Origin: Flectonema sp. DT1601
Lineage: Eukaryota > Euglenozoa > Diplonemea > Diplonemida > Diplonemidae
Assembly: GCA_964019425.1 (NCBI GenBank)
Contig: OZ025784.1
Location: 682,001-746,000, forward strand
Direction of reading: 5' to 3'
Length of the DNA stretch: 64,000 nucleotides
Shown: one piece after another, positions 32,585 through 45,500 of the stretch
How positions within the stretch are numbered: position 1 is the first letter of the stretch
Layout of the letters: each line of letters opens with the position of its first letter
Notes under the pieces: model-generated
Told to the model about the DNA's origin: nothing
What the model saw: only the letters and a program-made list of their open reading frames with translations
Databases searched by the model: none
Made by a program: the position numbers and the translations under genes

Positions 32585-33434
32585 AAAGAAAAAATTTAAG
32601 AATCCCAAAATGTAAGTGAAATAAATATTGAACGAACAATTGGCTGCATTGGATAGAGAGCAAATACCACACAAAAAAAAAAAAAATACTCATTTAGGGT
32701 GCCAGCGTGGAACAGTTTTAACAGGGTGCCATGAGTGGAAGAAAGCTTCTTATTTATTTTTGCTACATCCCGTATGGAAAAAATAATCAAACAAGAGATT
32801 TATAAAGAGCCCTCTCTCTCCCCCCCAGCTCCATTCCCACAATACTCCTCATCATGACGCAAGTTAAAAAAGTTTCCAATCTTCTTCCATAAAATTGATT
32901 AAAAAATAAAAAAATGAAAAACGCAAACTAAAACGTTAAAATAAAGCAAGTGAGCAGTAAAGAAAGGGGAAGAGGGAAACAAAATCATTGAGGAAAACAC
33001 ATCAGTAGAAAGAAAGAAGAAAAATTCGTAATTTGTGCTAAATTTTTTTTTCTTTTCTTTTTTTTTTTGGCCTTCGGCGATAACACCGAATATTACCTAC
33101 AAAATAAAATACCCGCACAGGAACAATTCTCGTGCCCCACACACCCTGTGGATACACTAAGGGACGGACAAGCGCAGCTTTTTTTTCAAAAAAGTATTTC
33201 AAAAAAAAAAATAAATAAAAAAATATACCAATTCAAGTTAGAATGCTATTCATATGAAATACGAAATAAAAAAATAAAAGAAAACCGACCCTAAGTATCC
33301 AGACACAAAAACAATACTGTCAACTAATATAATACAAAAGAAAAAAAAAAAAAAAAAAAAAAAAACCATAATATGTTGGACTGGCGTAGCAGTCACGATG
33401 ATTAAACCCACAAAGACATTTCAAAGTAACATCT

Positions 33435-34583
33435 TTACATAATTGAACTCGTTAGTGATTTTGACTTTTGTTTAAGAAGGTGATATCTCACAGCAGCATC
33501 GTGATATGTTCCAAATAAGAAATCAGAATCCAGAAGAGCCGACTCAGACTGCATCGACTCAGTGAGAGCTTCTACAAGACCAGCTGCGTCTTTGAGCTCC
33601 GCAGAAACGGCATCTGCAGCTGTTGAGTCTGCTCGACTTTGAACACCTTGACGAGTTAGTTGTAATATGTTTGCTTGTTCTTTTAACGATTTCACCTCCT
33701 CAATAAGTTGTGATTGAGTCAGCGTAGCTGCCAAAACCGCATCAGACGAGTCGCTCAGCTGTTGTTTAGCTGCCGATATTAAATTATTAGAACTGGCCAC
33801 ACACTGTTGTAAATCTTTTGAATAATTTTCAGTCATTACCGTAACCAGACTATCGTTGTCATCAGCTGTGGCTTCCAACTGAGAGAGAGACATATCGCTT
33901 AGTTGCCCATCAAATGTGGGTACGGTCGGTACGGCTACGTCAACCTTAACAATATCACGTTTACTAACCACAGATTCATTACTCTGAATAGACACCATAC
34001 TCTTACATTGTGACAATGACAGTCCAGTTGCAAACGAATCCGGCGCAGCTTCAAAATGAATAGGCGCCTCCTGAACCTTCGGTTGATGTTCATAAATCCG
34101 TTCATGAGATGCTAACAAAACATCATCAATTTTTGGAGGAGGGGGAATCGAACTGGATGATAAATTCCATCGAATCGCTGATGACTTAAGAACCGGAGGA
34201 TTGGCTAAGAAATTGTTATAAATCTTTCTCAAAACACTACTCAGAGAGGTGGAGTAATTCCAATTTAACATCTCTGGGTGAATTATTTGTCCATCATTCG
34301 CAACATAAATATGATTTACGATTCCAGGGTCAGGATTTGATAAGAATACGATTGGTCTTCTCGCTCTTGGAAATCCGTCTGGGAAGAGACAAGTGATGCT
34401 GAAGACTTCTTTAAAAGAAATGACCATCTTCATCTCTCCCTTCTTCCCCATCCCTCCTCGCACCCCTTCAGAGCTAAATTCAATCAAGATACCGTCGGTT
34501 TGCCTTTTGTATAATTTTCGATCTTCAGGTCCCTCGATGATTTCAAAATCATCTTCCGTCAGATCATCCTCAAAGTTTGGCAT
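33435..34583 (-). CDS. VPS37: ESCRT-I subunit VPS37 (UEV plus Mod(r) domains)
   Basis: A single-exon 382-residue protein. Residues about 15-135 resemble a ubiquitin E2 variant fold (CLFPDGFPRARRPIVFLSN, DGQIIHPEMLNWNYSTSLSS, NNFLANPPVL) without an obvious catalytic Cys. A Pro/Ser linker follows. Residues about 245-382 are helical and end ALLDSDFLFGTYHDAAVRYH followed by LLKQKSKSL, matching the C-terminal Mod(r) signature (FL...R..YH...K). UEV plus Mod(r) is the VPS37A arrangement. VPS37 joins TSG101 and VPS28 in endosomal sorting. The ATG is directly preceded by 18 A. Confidence 0.7.
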   Translation of the reverse strand: MPNFEDDLTEDDFEIIEGPEDRKLYKRQTDGILIEFSSEGVRGGMGKKGEMKMVISFKEVFSITCLFPDGFPRARRPIVFLSNPDPGIVNHIYVANDGQIIHPEMLNWNYSTSLSSVLRKIYNNFLANPPVLKSSAIRWNLSSSSIPPPPKIDDVLLASHERIYEHQPKVQEAPIHFEAAPDSFATGLSLSQCKSMVSIQSNESVVSKRDIVKVDVAVPTVPTFDGQLSDMSLSQLEATADDNDSLVTVMTENYSKDLQQCVASSNNLISAAKQQLSDSSDAVLAATLTQSQLIEEVKSLKEQANILQLTRQGVQSRADSTAADAVSAELKDAAGLVEALTESMQSESALLDSDFLFGTYHDAAVRYHLLKQKSKSLTSSIM

Positions 34584-34601
34584 TTTTTTTTTTTTTTTTT
34601 T
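34584..34601 (-). promoter_or_regulatory. A18 leader abutting the VPS37 start codon
   Basis: On the minus strand 18 consecutive A end at the ATG. Two other genes (38467 and 53247) show 20 and 19 A in the same place. Confidence 0.5.
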
Positions 34602-35149
34602 GTGTAGGTACCTTTGTTAATAATTAAAAAAAATAAATCACAGTTTTCACCCCAATCCACACATCACATTCTTATTTTATTGTTTTACGAGATGACCTGT
34701 CACAGATGACCAAAAACAGTAAGACAACCAACAAAAACACAACAACTCTTTAATGAAAATCCTCAACTCAAAATGATAAAACAGATGAATGAGTTGAACA
34801 GTTGAAATCCTATTTTGTGATAACAGTAATTAAAATATATTAGGTCCGCAATCGCTGGACCAGACAGAGAGAAGATAAAACGAGAGGAATCCGCGGCCAA
34901 CAGGTCAGCAGAAATAAAAACACGCCGATCGGACGTGTCATTACGAAATGAGACTATGCACCAAGAAATGATGGGTAACTTGATACCTGAATTAACTGAA
35001 TACGGTTTTTTGACTAAGGCTGGCATACAGCAAAGTAAATAGCGTACTTGTTAACATTGTATGTTTCCCTTTTATAAAAATCTGAAAAGAATTATCATAG
35101 TCTATTTTGTCTTGTTTTTTTCTTCTTCTTTAGTTCATATTAGATTTAT
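34602..35149. other. Intergenic DNA between VPS37 and CLU genes
   Basis: Mostly AT-rich. A short R2 scrap (gggtaacttgatacctgaat) lies at 34975. No gene seen. Confidence 0.55.
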
Positions 35150-38100
35150 TCATTCTCCATAGTACTCAGCTAGTCCTTCACAGGCCTTCTTGTAGAGAGC
35201 TGCTCCGTTAGGATCTCCAGAGCTCGCCATCGAAACCGCTTTCACCAAATCGTCTGCGTGTTGACATCCTCCACTGTCAGCAAACTGGTCATTCGCAATC
35301 GCCGCAGCTTTTCTAAGAATATCTGTAGCAGTTTGCCAACATTTAGCTTTCATGTAGATATCAGCAAGTGAGACATACATATCATAGGGAATCGAACTGG
35401 AGAATAGTTTAGCAAGGTACATTGCTCTCCATTGGTATTGAAGAGCTACACGACAACGACCAGCCAACAAAGCGATCCTTGACATCTTTTGATACTGGGG
35501 TATTAATGCGCCGTGAGCTGGACCGTATAACCTTCTGGCAATAAGAAGAGATTTGAATTGGTGTTGAATTGCGTGATCGAGTTCTGGGAGAGCCAGTCCG
35601 GTGATGTAATCTGCGATGGCCTGATAGCAGAATGCTGATTCTTTGCAGATTGTCCCGACTATCTGATTGACGTAGTCAAGACCTTGATGTAGTTTCCTTC
35701 CAACGAGAGTACTCTCTTCGTGAACTATCGAGTGAGACATTCCTTCAACGATACTAAATCGAATCTCTGGATATGAAACTGTCGGAAGAATATCAACGAG
35801 GTCAGTTAGAGTGATCGGTTCTGACGATGAAAAATCAATTTCTCTTTGAGCAATACAAAGACCAGTCTTATAACAAATTGATCTCAATAATATAAATCTA
35901 TTTATCCCGTTAATCCATCCTTGTGGTAGATTATAATCAAATCTCTTAAGAACTTCTCGTTCAATCCAATCCGATTCTTTGTCGCTTTCTTCATGGATTG
36001 TGGGTTTGTTTTTCTTCTTCTTCTTCTTACTAACTTGAGACTTACTCATACCAAGGTTAGAACCTTCTCCTCCTAAAAGTTTATTTAGATAGCAGACCAA
36101 TGGAGTTAATAGGTCTCCAGTTGTGTTTTCTGCTTCGCTCATCACCGCTCTGATTTTATGTTTTATAATCCGTGAAACCATTTCTATAATCGTTATGTTC
36201 TTCGCACCGATAGCCCATGACGGTAATTGCTTTGCTATTTCTCCTAAGTATCTCATGTTGACACCTTGGTCATGAAGAAACGATGTAATCTCAGCTGGGT
36301 CAGTTATCTCACCAATTTGTAGCCTTTTCACCAACGGAGGTATCTTAGCTTTCAAGAACAACGCGAGGTCTTCCAACTGCTCGGTGTGTTGTTTGATCGT
36401 TTCATCGTCGTCACCCGAAACCATTCCCTGACAATAGGTAAACAAATCACAATTAAAACTTATGTTACTGTTAACATCCAATTCACGTAATCTCTGTTCC
36501 CTCTCAACGTATGCCTGTACTGGATGGGTTCCTTGTTTTATAGTGAGTTGGTACAGCTTTTCAACTTCTGCAACCTCTTCAGGATTTCTCTTACTTTTTA
36601 CATAGTCTTGAAGACATTGTTGTCTTATAAATGCTAATGGTTCGTGTGATGTCTCTCCGGTAGTTGATTTTCCCCTCCAGTTCAAGTCCCGTGGAAGCGT
36701 TTTTCCACATTCTAAGAGATAACAATCCCCGTCAGATGATTTCATTATTTTAATCTCAGTGTTGATGTGAATTATTACTTTAGAACCATCTGGATTGATC
36801 ATAGTGTGAGGGGCACAATGAAGTTGTTTGGCGAGGTGTTGAAGTTTAATTTGAACGTCGTCGTTAACGATGTAGGCGTCTAAACTATCATCCCAACCCT
36901 GCTGTTGTGGAGCAGCTACTTGACCATCAGTTTGGTGTAGTAGTATACCGGGTATCAATGCTTGACACAGTATTCTCTTTCCCTTATAATCGAGTACTAC
37001 CGTGCTGACAGTTCTGAGGTCTGATTTACATTCGCGGAGAGCAGAGATCCCATGGAGGTCTTGTTTTGCCATTACTCTGGCTAATCCTTTCGGAGGATCC
37101 TTTAACAATTTATTGTCTAATGCTTGAGAGATGAACGTATCACTGACAACGTATACTAAGCTATCAGCTGTATCTCCACCATTAGTGCTTAAAGGAAGAA
37201 CCTGACCATCAGCACAGTTCATGGCAGAGCGAGTAGCGAAATCGATGTATTCAGTGTGTGCTCGTGAGCATTGTTTTTGTTTTTGATATTGTTGTTGGAA
37301 ATCATCATCGGGAAGAGACAAGACTTCTTGAGTAACTTGATTCCATTGCCTTACAGGTGCTAAATGTTCAGCAACTGCCGGTGAATGTTCGCTAAACTTA
37401 GCACCTCCACATGATGACGATCCGTTTGCTGGATAATCCATTCCCGTCGGCATCAGAAGAAGAATTGTTGATCCAGTTTCAAATGGATGCAACGACACTC
37501 TCAATCTTAACAAATCAAATACTTTTTCTTTATACTTCGGCCACACCTGCAGAATGAGTCCCAACAGCGTCTCTGAATGACACGGTTTCGAAGCAGGCAC
37601 TGGATTAAAGACAGCATGCTTAGTTTGATTCACATAAAACCCTCCTGGAGTACAAGTAACCTGAATAGAAGGTGGTGTATAACCACTCTTCATAGTAATG
37701 TCGATATATCCTAGATCGCCTTGTAGTTTTCTTTGACGAGGTGGTGGGTTGTAACCTGACCATATTATTCCAATGTGTGATTCAAAACTAAATTTCACTA
37801 CCGGAACTTGTTTTAGTATATCTAAGTAGGGCGATACTTTTACAGTTTTATTTTCACTAAATAACTCTGAAAACGACCCAGGTGGATTCATTCCCTCAGG
37901 AACCGATAACGGTCTCCTCACTGATTGCTCAGTTAGTTTCTTATCCTGAGCCGATGTAAACCCCGCAGAATGAGTACACTCAACGTCAAATGCGTATTCA
38001 GTACTTGTGAAACTAGCTTGGTAGAATCCCTCTGGATCATCAACAATACCTTTTAAATTCTGACCAAGTGATTTATAAATAGAAGGGTAAGACTTAGGAT

Positions 38101-38467
38101 CGGTTGACTTGTCAGCTACAACAGGAACTTGAACAGGAAATATCGACAACATAACCTCATCTAACCTCGACATTAATAATTCTTGTAGGTGTGAAATATG
38201 CAGTCGAAGGTCTTTGTCATCATACTTTTTAAATTTCATCGTGAAACTATCTCCTGTTTGCAGACCATCAAATTTATAATTATAGGCATCGACGGGTTTA
38301 CCGGTTTTGTCTTCTACTAATTCATATGATGTAACGTAGCAGCATTCGATATTTTCCATTAGTAAGTTTTTAATATCCATTATAGTGTCTTCATCATGGG
38401 TTTCTAACATAACCCGAACCCCAGTTGGAAGTTGAATTTTTAGTTCTATGGGGTGAGTCATCGTCAT
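35150..38467 (-). CDS. CLUH: Clustered mitochondria protein (CLU/CLUH homologue)
   Basis: A single-exon 1105-residue protein starting MTMTHPIELKIQLPTG. The N-terminal ubiquitin-like region is followed by the CLU N-repeat (QGDLGYIDITM, GGFYVNQTKHAVFNPVPAS, LLGLILQVWPKYKEKVF). The central CLU domain spans about 480-640 (VVLDYKGKRILCQALIPGIL, CYLLECGKTLPRDLNW). The C-terminal part is helical and TPR-like (MSRIALLAGRCRVALQYQWR, ADIYMKAKCWQTATDIL). CLU proteins bind mRNAs for mitochondrial proteins, associate with ribosomes/eIF3 and set mitochondrial distribution. It is somewhat shorter than the usual 1250-1300 residues, mainly at the C-terminus. Twenty A directly precede the ATG. A KKKKKKNKP stretch sits near residue 825. 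Confidence 0.92.
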   Translation of the reverse strand: MTMTHPIELKIQLPTGVRVMLETHDEDTIMDIKNLLMENIECCYVTSYELVEDKTGKPVDAYNYKFDGLQTGDSFTMKFKKYDDKDLRLHISHLQELLMSRLDEVMLSIFPVQVPVVADKSTDPKSYPSIYKSLGQNLKGIVDDPEGFYQASFTSTEYAFDVECTHSAGFTSAQDKKLTEQSVRRPLSVPEGMNPPGSFSELFSENKTVKVSPYLDILKQVPVVKFSFESHIGIIWSGYNPPPRQRKLQGDLGYIDITMKSGYTPPSIQVTCTPGGFYVNQTKHAVFNPVPASKPCHSETLLGLILQVWPKYKEKVFDLLRLRVSLHPFETGSTILLLMPTGMDYPANGSSSCGGAKFSEHSPAVAEHLAPVRQWNQVTQEVLSLPDDDFQQQYQKQKQCSRAHTEYIDFATRSAMNCADGQVLPLSTNGGDTADSLVYVVSDTFISQALDNKLLKDPPKGLARVMAKQDLHGISALRECKSDLRTVSTVVLDYKGKRILCQALIPGILLHQTDGQVAAPQQQGWDDSLDAYIVNDDVQIKLQHLAKQLHCAPHTMINPDGSKVIIHINTEIKIMKSSDGDCYLLECGKTLPRDLNWRGKSTTGETSHEPLAFIRQQCLQDYVKSKRNPEEVAEVEKLYQLTIKQGTHPVQAYVEREQRLRELDVNSNISFNCDLFTYCQGMVSGDDDETIKQHTEQLEDLALFLKAKIPPLVKRLQIGEITDPAEITSFLHDQGVNMRYLGEIAKQLPSWAIGAKNITIIEMVSRIIKHKIRAVMSEAENTTGDLLTPLVCYLNKLLGGEGSNLGMSKSQVSKKKKKKNKPTIHEESDKESDWIEREVLKRFDYNLPQGWINGINRFILLRSICYKTGLCIAQREIDFSSSEPITLTDLVDILPTVSYPEIRFSIVEGMSHSIVHEESTLVGRKLHQGLDYVNQIVGTICKESAFCYQAIADYITGLALPELDHAIQHQFKSLLIARRLYGPAHGALIPQYQKMSRIALLAGRCRVALQYQWRAMYLAKLFSSSIPYDMYVSLADIYMKAKCWQTATDILRKAAAIANDQFADSGGCQHADDLVKAVSMASSGDPNGAALYKKACEGLAEYYGE

Positions 38468-38487
38468 TTTTTTTTTTTTTTTTTTTT
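38468..38487 (-). promoter_or_regulatory. A20 leader abutting the CLU start codon
   Basis: Twenty A on the minus strand end at the ATG. Confidence 0.5.
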
Positions 38488-39726
38488 CTTCTTTAAATCG
38501 CCACCTACTTGTTTTTTTTTGTTTTTTTTTAAAAAAAAAGAGTAATAAAAATAAAAATAAAAAACATAGTAACGTCAAAATAGGTTACAAAAAAAATAAC
38601 ATCCACAGCTTCTGACAGACTCAGGAACAGCAGAAATCGATTAATAACAGACTACACATAACACGGATATCTCTGGGGTAAATGTAAAAAAGAGGAGGAG
38701 AAAAATATGAAAAAAAAAAAAAATACTGTACTTTTTAACGTAGTAATACAAAACTACTGTCGAGGAGAACCTGTTTTTGTTATTGTTTTTGGTGTGTTAT
38801 TTTTTTTTTCTAAAGATAAATATTGAGATCGATCGTATGCGTCATCCATATCCTCTCTCTATTATCATGTATGTGTGTGTGTTGTGTGCTAATCATTTCC
38901 CCGTCCCACATCCAGCAGTGCTTCCAGAGTTCCTTCCCGCGCCTTTCTTTTTTTTATTTATTTTTTTCCTTCTTCTTCTTTGTTTCCCTCTCTTCGTCGC
39001 CTTTTTTTTTTTTTTTTTTAAACTTTCTCGTCAGGATACAATCAAAAATTTAAGAATAGAAAATTATGCGGAACTCAAATAGTAGTTTAATGGTTTCTTT
39101 TTATTTATTTATTTCTTGTTGTTGTTTAGCCAAGTAAGCTAGTAAGCTTGTTTAGCCTTAGTATTGGTATTTAGTTTGAAGTAACCTGACAGAAAGACTT
39201 TTGCTTGTAGTCTCTCTCTCTCACTCCCTCCTCGCAGTGGTAGATTTAAAGTAACGTGTAAAAGTATAAATTAAGAGAGAGAGAGAGAACAGCAAAAAAA
39301 AAAAAAAAAGAGGAGAAGAAGAGAGGGGGGGAAAAGAGATCAAAGAAAAGGATGAAAAGAAAGACGCGGGAGAAGAAGTAGAGCAAATGTTCCATATTTA
39401 TTTTTTATCAATACGCAATATGTTTGCCTAAACACCTGTATCTCAACTGAACCAAATGAAGATTCACAAGCAGTTTTCATAAACACAAACGTCACGGCAA
39501 TCATACTTCGTAATTCACGGGCTACTAAAAGGGGGTTTCTGTGATGCACTGATACCCTTCTGTTGCTTTCTTTATATTTTTTTTTTTTTGTTTGTTTTTT
39601 TTTTTTCTTTTGTTGCTCACTTCAAAATATTCATATTTCTTTATTTTTTTTTCTTCTTTCCGAAAACCAACAATTCACATAATAAAAAATAAATTAAAAA
39701 TCTTCGAAGTCAGGATAACTGCTCAC
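38488..39726. other. Intergenic DNA, pyrimidine- and AT-rich
   Basis: T tracts (39001-39019, 39577-39606), ga/ct microsatellites (39271-39288) and TTTA runs. It includes the 3' flank of RPS27A. No further gene seen. Confidence 0.6.
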
Positions 39727-40377
<651 letters not shown>

Positions 40378-41340
40378 TCACCTTACACAACCGGTCTGAA
40401 TAACAAGAAGACGAAAGGGAAAGACTACGGCTGCTAAAGCCCACAAAGTACTAACAAGCCGGGATAGGGAAAGGCATGAGAAGGGGGGCATTATATTTGT
40501 GAGCAATTGAAACAAAACTAAAAGTAAAAACCGCAGGAACCTCTCCTCAGGGTAAATCCGTCGTAGGAAAAATAAAATAAAAAATACAAATGAATTGAAC
40601 TTTTCGCAAAAAAAAAAAAAAAAATTGGGTTCTTCCATACTAATTTGTCGCACGAAACCAAAACCTTTTTCCTCAGTATTAAAAATAATAATAATAATAA
40701 TACTACCCGCAATAGCAATAACAGTCAGAGATTTTTCGTTCAACGTGACTTTTTTTAATAAAATTTCTTCTTTTCGAAGAATGATTACTCGGAAAAAAAA
40801 AAAAAAAAAGGGAAAGTTGACAAGAGAGAGAGAGAGAGAGAGAGAAAATAAAAATACCATGAAATAGAGAAAAGTACTTCTTTTGAGCAATTTTAAAAAA
40901 AATTTTTTTTTGAATATATAATTTTTTTTTTAAACTTCATACTACCGTAGACTTAGTTAGTATTAATAATTATCAGTCAATCAAAAAAAAGCAAAATTTT
41001 CGTAGGACAACAAACAAGTTGGTTTCGGGCTAAGATTAAAAACAATCTTTCTTCGGACCATTCCCCTTACCCAAGCCCTCTTCAGAGAAGTAAGCAAGGG
41101 GGACACTGCGGTGTCAGGCCTGTCCTACTCATCGCGTTTGCCCTTCTCAGCCTACTACTAGACTTAGTTAGTTATATAATCCAACGTTACTGTATATTAT
41201 GAGTGCTCTAGGAGGGTAACTCACACTTATCAAAGACTTATCAAATAAGTTTACACTCCGCTCGTTTAATAAAAAAATCAGAAAAACCGACTTCAACACA
41301 ATAAGTTAAAGGAAAAGGTGTCCAACCGTTCTTTATTTTT

Positions 41341-41510
41341 TTGCATTTAACAAGTATTGTAAGAACGAAAAAGAATGTTGGCAGCACACGTAAACCTCCT
41401 TTAGCTTTATCAGTTTAAGTCGGTTCACGGTTTCGTGCACAAACAAAAAATCACAGTGTTATATCATTATTTTCTGTATAGTTGAAGATAAAGCCAATTC
41501 TTTTTTTTTT
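41341..41510 (-). repeat. R1 repeat, full-length inverted copy
   Basis: On the minus strand it runs from agaattggctttatctt through aatgatataacactg and tttgtgcacgaaaccgtg to aatgcaaaaaa. It gives the best view of the roughly 165-bp unit and its short A tail. Confidence 0.7.
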
Positions 41511-42210
41511 ATAGCTCCTTACAGTACTTCTTTGTTTAAATACAACAAAAACAACAACAAAAAAACAAAAAAAAAACGACCATTAAAAACCTAAAAAGGG
41601 TTGCATGAAGAGACAACAGCCAACGTTGTCAAAGGCTATCTCAACCTTTTTTTTTTGGAGGTTTTTTTTTTTGGCCTCGCAGCGAGATTCTCACCGAGAG
41701 AAAAAAGGGACGGTTTACCCCCATTTGCTTTTTTAACAAAAGTCAGTAAAACCATGATCCAATAATATGAAAAAAAAAAAAAAAAAAATGATGACAACAT
41801 CAAAAACAGCTGCAGAGACACCTGTTGTGTCGGTGTCGTCACCTCACCTCCGATTCGGAGTCGACCGAAAGAAGTACAATTTTCCTTACTATTGTGTAAT
41901 AGTTTACCCAAAAATATGTCAAATAACTGACCGACACAAAATAATTGTCTCTGCAGGGTTTTAAAAAAAAAAAAAAAAAAATTAACAAATATTTTGGGGC
42001 AGACGGAACAAATCCACTCCACGTGATGCCAGAAGGCGAGAAATAAAAAATAAAATGTTTTTTTTTTCCTTAAAGGTAAGTTGATTTTTTTTTTTTTTTT
42101 TTTGAGGTCTTTCCCACTGAAAGGAAAACAAAAGAAATCCTAAACTGTCGAGAGGCAGTGTAGAATTACGATTGCAGAAAATAAAAATACCGCTCGACGG
42201 AGGTATAACC

Positions 42211-42285
42211 GTTACGTTGAAACCGGCTAAACTAAAATAGGGCTGCATGCAAAAAGAAAAACCAACAGTAGTATAACGCACACTA
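42211..42285 (+). repeat. Diverged R2 piece
   Basis: ttgaaaccggctaaacta followed by aatagggctgcatgcaaaaa resembles the gaaactggctaaaac...aatagggtt part of the 14829 copy. Confidence 0.3.
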
Positions 42286-42520
42286 AGCAGTGTTGGCGGA
42301 TTACGATCCTTTATGAATTATCAAAAGGAAACTCTCCTCTAATAGGGAAGAACAAAAGAAAGAAATAATAACCGAAAAGGAAGAGAAAGCACAAAATCAC
42401 TTTACTCAAAAAAAAACGGGCAATTAATATTAGAAAAATAAAAGACTACTATTGAGCCTTGAGAGGAAAAGTGTAGCAATATTGGCTGTGTAAGAATTAA
42501 GAAAAACTGAACTTTTTCGT

Positions 42521-45500
42521 TTACTTCCCCTCAAGAGATGTTTTACTCGCCCGTCGTTCAAGTTCTACAGACTTGCCTTTCGTGCTGGCGGCGCTTTTTG
42601 AACTTCCGTTTGAAAATTTTCTATCCGACTGAGTGAGTAGCCTACTACTAGAAGTCTTACGTGCTGCCTGCATCTGACTGGATGAGTTACTTGACTTTCT
42701 ATCAATCGGAGCAGTTGGTGGGCTTTCATTAGATTTTGTACTACCAGATATCTTTCCATCTGATTTCCGACGGTTGGAACCAGCAGAAGGTGGTTTGGTT
42801 GGTTGATCATCAGGTAGAGGACTACCAGAAGATTCATTCTGAATCTCGCCTGACGGAGTAATCGAAGTTGTAGCTTCCTCTTCCCTGTCATCGCTGTTAC
42901 TCGCTGTATCTTGGGAATCAACTTCAGTCCTCTCTGTATTAGTTGGAGGAACTGGAGGTGATTTCAGTTCATCAACTGGAAGCGGTATTCTCGGCACTGG
43001 CACTGCCACCTCATCCTTTTCATCAGCTGATGAACCAGAGCTGCTTCCTTCACTGTTCTTGTTCGTGTTTGCATCATTTTTACTACCAACACTCCTCTCT
43101 GTAGCAGCCTTCTGAGCCCTGCTACTACTTGGTGAGCTGCTGGAAGGAGGAGGAATGGCCGATAACTTCGTATTTGGATGACGACAACGAACACCATGAT
43201 CATTATTCTGACGTAGATTCATTTCAACCGAATCCTGTTATTGTTTGAAACGATAAAGCCAAATAAATGGCTTCTTGAAAAGGATATAAATACAGAGCAT
43301 TCACACATACCATTCTCTGAATCAACATGTCACGAACTTTGTCGTACTGATGACGTAAACGAGCAACTTCTTCACGTTTTTCTTTTGAATTTCTAAACAG
43401 TTTCTGTCGGTCCGTCTCCCCTGATTTCTGCAACACAGAGCGCTGATATTGACAAGCGACGATTCTTTTTTCCCGATCATCAAGTTTTTGCTCAAGATCC
43501 TGTTTTTGATTACTATTTTGGAAGGAAAAACTTCAAATGAGTTAGCAAATAAAAACATCTGCCTCATCTCCTATAAGATGTGATGAGTTACGACTAAATT
43601 TGGAGACGTAAAGACTTTTTAAAGGCAGTTGTAGGAACCGCAGAAACATTTGAGCAATCGCAGAAACGTGGAAGCCCAGAAGAGTTTCAAATACAGTTGA
43701 CTGAGCGGAAGCGGGTCCGAGCTGCCAAATAAATCGAATATTTTCTTACATTCGTTACATTTGTCCATATTAGAGTACATTGTGTATCTATTAATTTAAA
43801 ACTTCTTCTCCTTCCACCAGGAAAGCGCAGCTAGGAATTTTTCCACGCAAGCGGATCTCACAACCCGACCACCCTTCCCCACGCTCAGTATTATGAACAA
43901 GCCGTTTCATACTCCGCCTCGGGTGCGGATTACAGGTACAGTTTTTTTTTTTTTTGAGTGCACCACGACCCGTGAGTCTGTGATGCTGATTGCGCTGTAA
44001 GGCGCGGTTGTTCTTTTTCTTTCTTTCTTTCTTGCTTTCTTTGTTTTGGGGGTTGTGGGTGGGAATCCCGTAGGCTTCGTATCCCCTTTCTTTGTAACTT
44101 AAAACTAATACTACAGAATAAATTGTCCACTTGGACGACTTCAGATGTGTTACAATGATGCCTTCAATGTTGATATTCGAAATGTCGATGTTTTAATAAT
44201 ACTACCGTCCTATTAGTTGTGCCAGTCTGTCTAAGGTTGTGACAAAACCAGTCATCTGCTGTTGATTCGCAGGTAAGTAGCAGTCCTCCAGTTGGCATGC
44301 TTCCTCTCCCTTGTCATTCATCATGTGACTGATGTATTTTTCTCTCAAGGTTTCTATACACCAATGTTCGCATAAAAATAATACATGATGTGCTGTCGCC
44401 TTTCCAAGTTTACAGAAAAGGCACAGCTCGTTTAGTCCTTTGATCTTCAGAGATCTGCAATGTCCCACTCTAAAGCGTGACATCAGTACTTCCTCTGGTC
44501 GTGTTAGAGCTTCGATGTACGGAGGGTGTCTTACCTCTCCTGGTCCGATCCAGTTCTCCTGTTTTCTCCGCTTGTGAAACGTCATCAATGTTCCCATGTT
44601 AAGTTGAGTGGGCAGTTGTTTAATAATAACATCTTCGTGAGGTGGATCTTCCTTCAGGCCTGCAGCGAATTTCGCCAGTTGGTCCGCTACTTCGTTGTAC
44701 CGCACGTTTCTGTGTGCCGGTACATACTGCATGTTGACTTGGATTCCCTTCTTCTCCAATTTCATTGCCAACTTCCAGATCTTTTTGTTCATTGGGGACC
44801 TTTGTTTATATGGCCCTTGTTCCAATGCCTGCATGACTGACATCGAATCAGTCAACAGGTGCGTCGTTGTTGTTAGAGATTCATGTTCATCCTCCGCCAC
44901 CTGAACTAAATTTTCCAACGCCAGTTTCACTGCAATCTGCTCGGTCCTATAAGAGGAACCCGCTACTGGTATTTTATATCCAAGTAGACGCATCTTGCTT
45001 TCGTTAACCATTACCACAGCGGCAGCCGAGTCTGTCATGTAAGTCTTGGGCTTGTGTCTTATCGACCCATCAGTGTAGACTTTCATCTCGTGAGTTGGTA
45101 GTTCAGTTTCTCGCTGTTCAGCCTCTTCCTTGTTACTTGAATATGTGAATCTCATCGAATTAGTACTTTTCCATGGAGGGACAGTGTAGTGTTCTGGGTT
45201 CACTTCCAGGTTGGTAATGCTCCGGTAATTGTCAAGGCCAGGGACACCAGAGACATAGTCTATCCAGACATTCCATCCCCATTTCGATTTTTGAAATAAT
45301 TCTGAACTCCCTGTTCTCGTCAGCTTGCGAATCGGTAGGAACGGACTCAATTTAGGTTCTACACATCTTATACTGGATGTGTTCCTTCAGTCTTGACGTG
45401 TCGGCTTCTTTGTAAAGTCTCCGTAGTTTGGTGCTCCGCAGACATCCAGTTACCAGCCTCACTGCCCTGTTTACCAGTAATTCCAGTTGTTCGAAGCACT

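Larger units (their letters stand above)
29963..33434. other. Gene-poor repeat region
   Basis: About 3.4 kb with R3 (30508), R4 (30994), R1 (32315) and two SINE-like elements (31704, 32418) separated by A/T tracts. No supported coding sequence on either strand. Confidence 0.6.

Noticed and set aside
34602-38578. Upstream extension of the CLU protein (Lys/Phe-rich)
   Set aside because: It is encoded by homopolymer tracts before the A20 leader; the CLU similarity begins just after MTMTHPIE.
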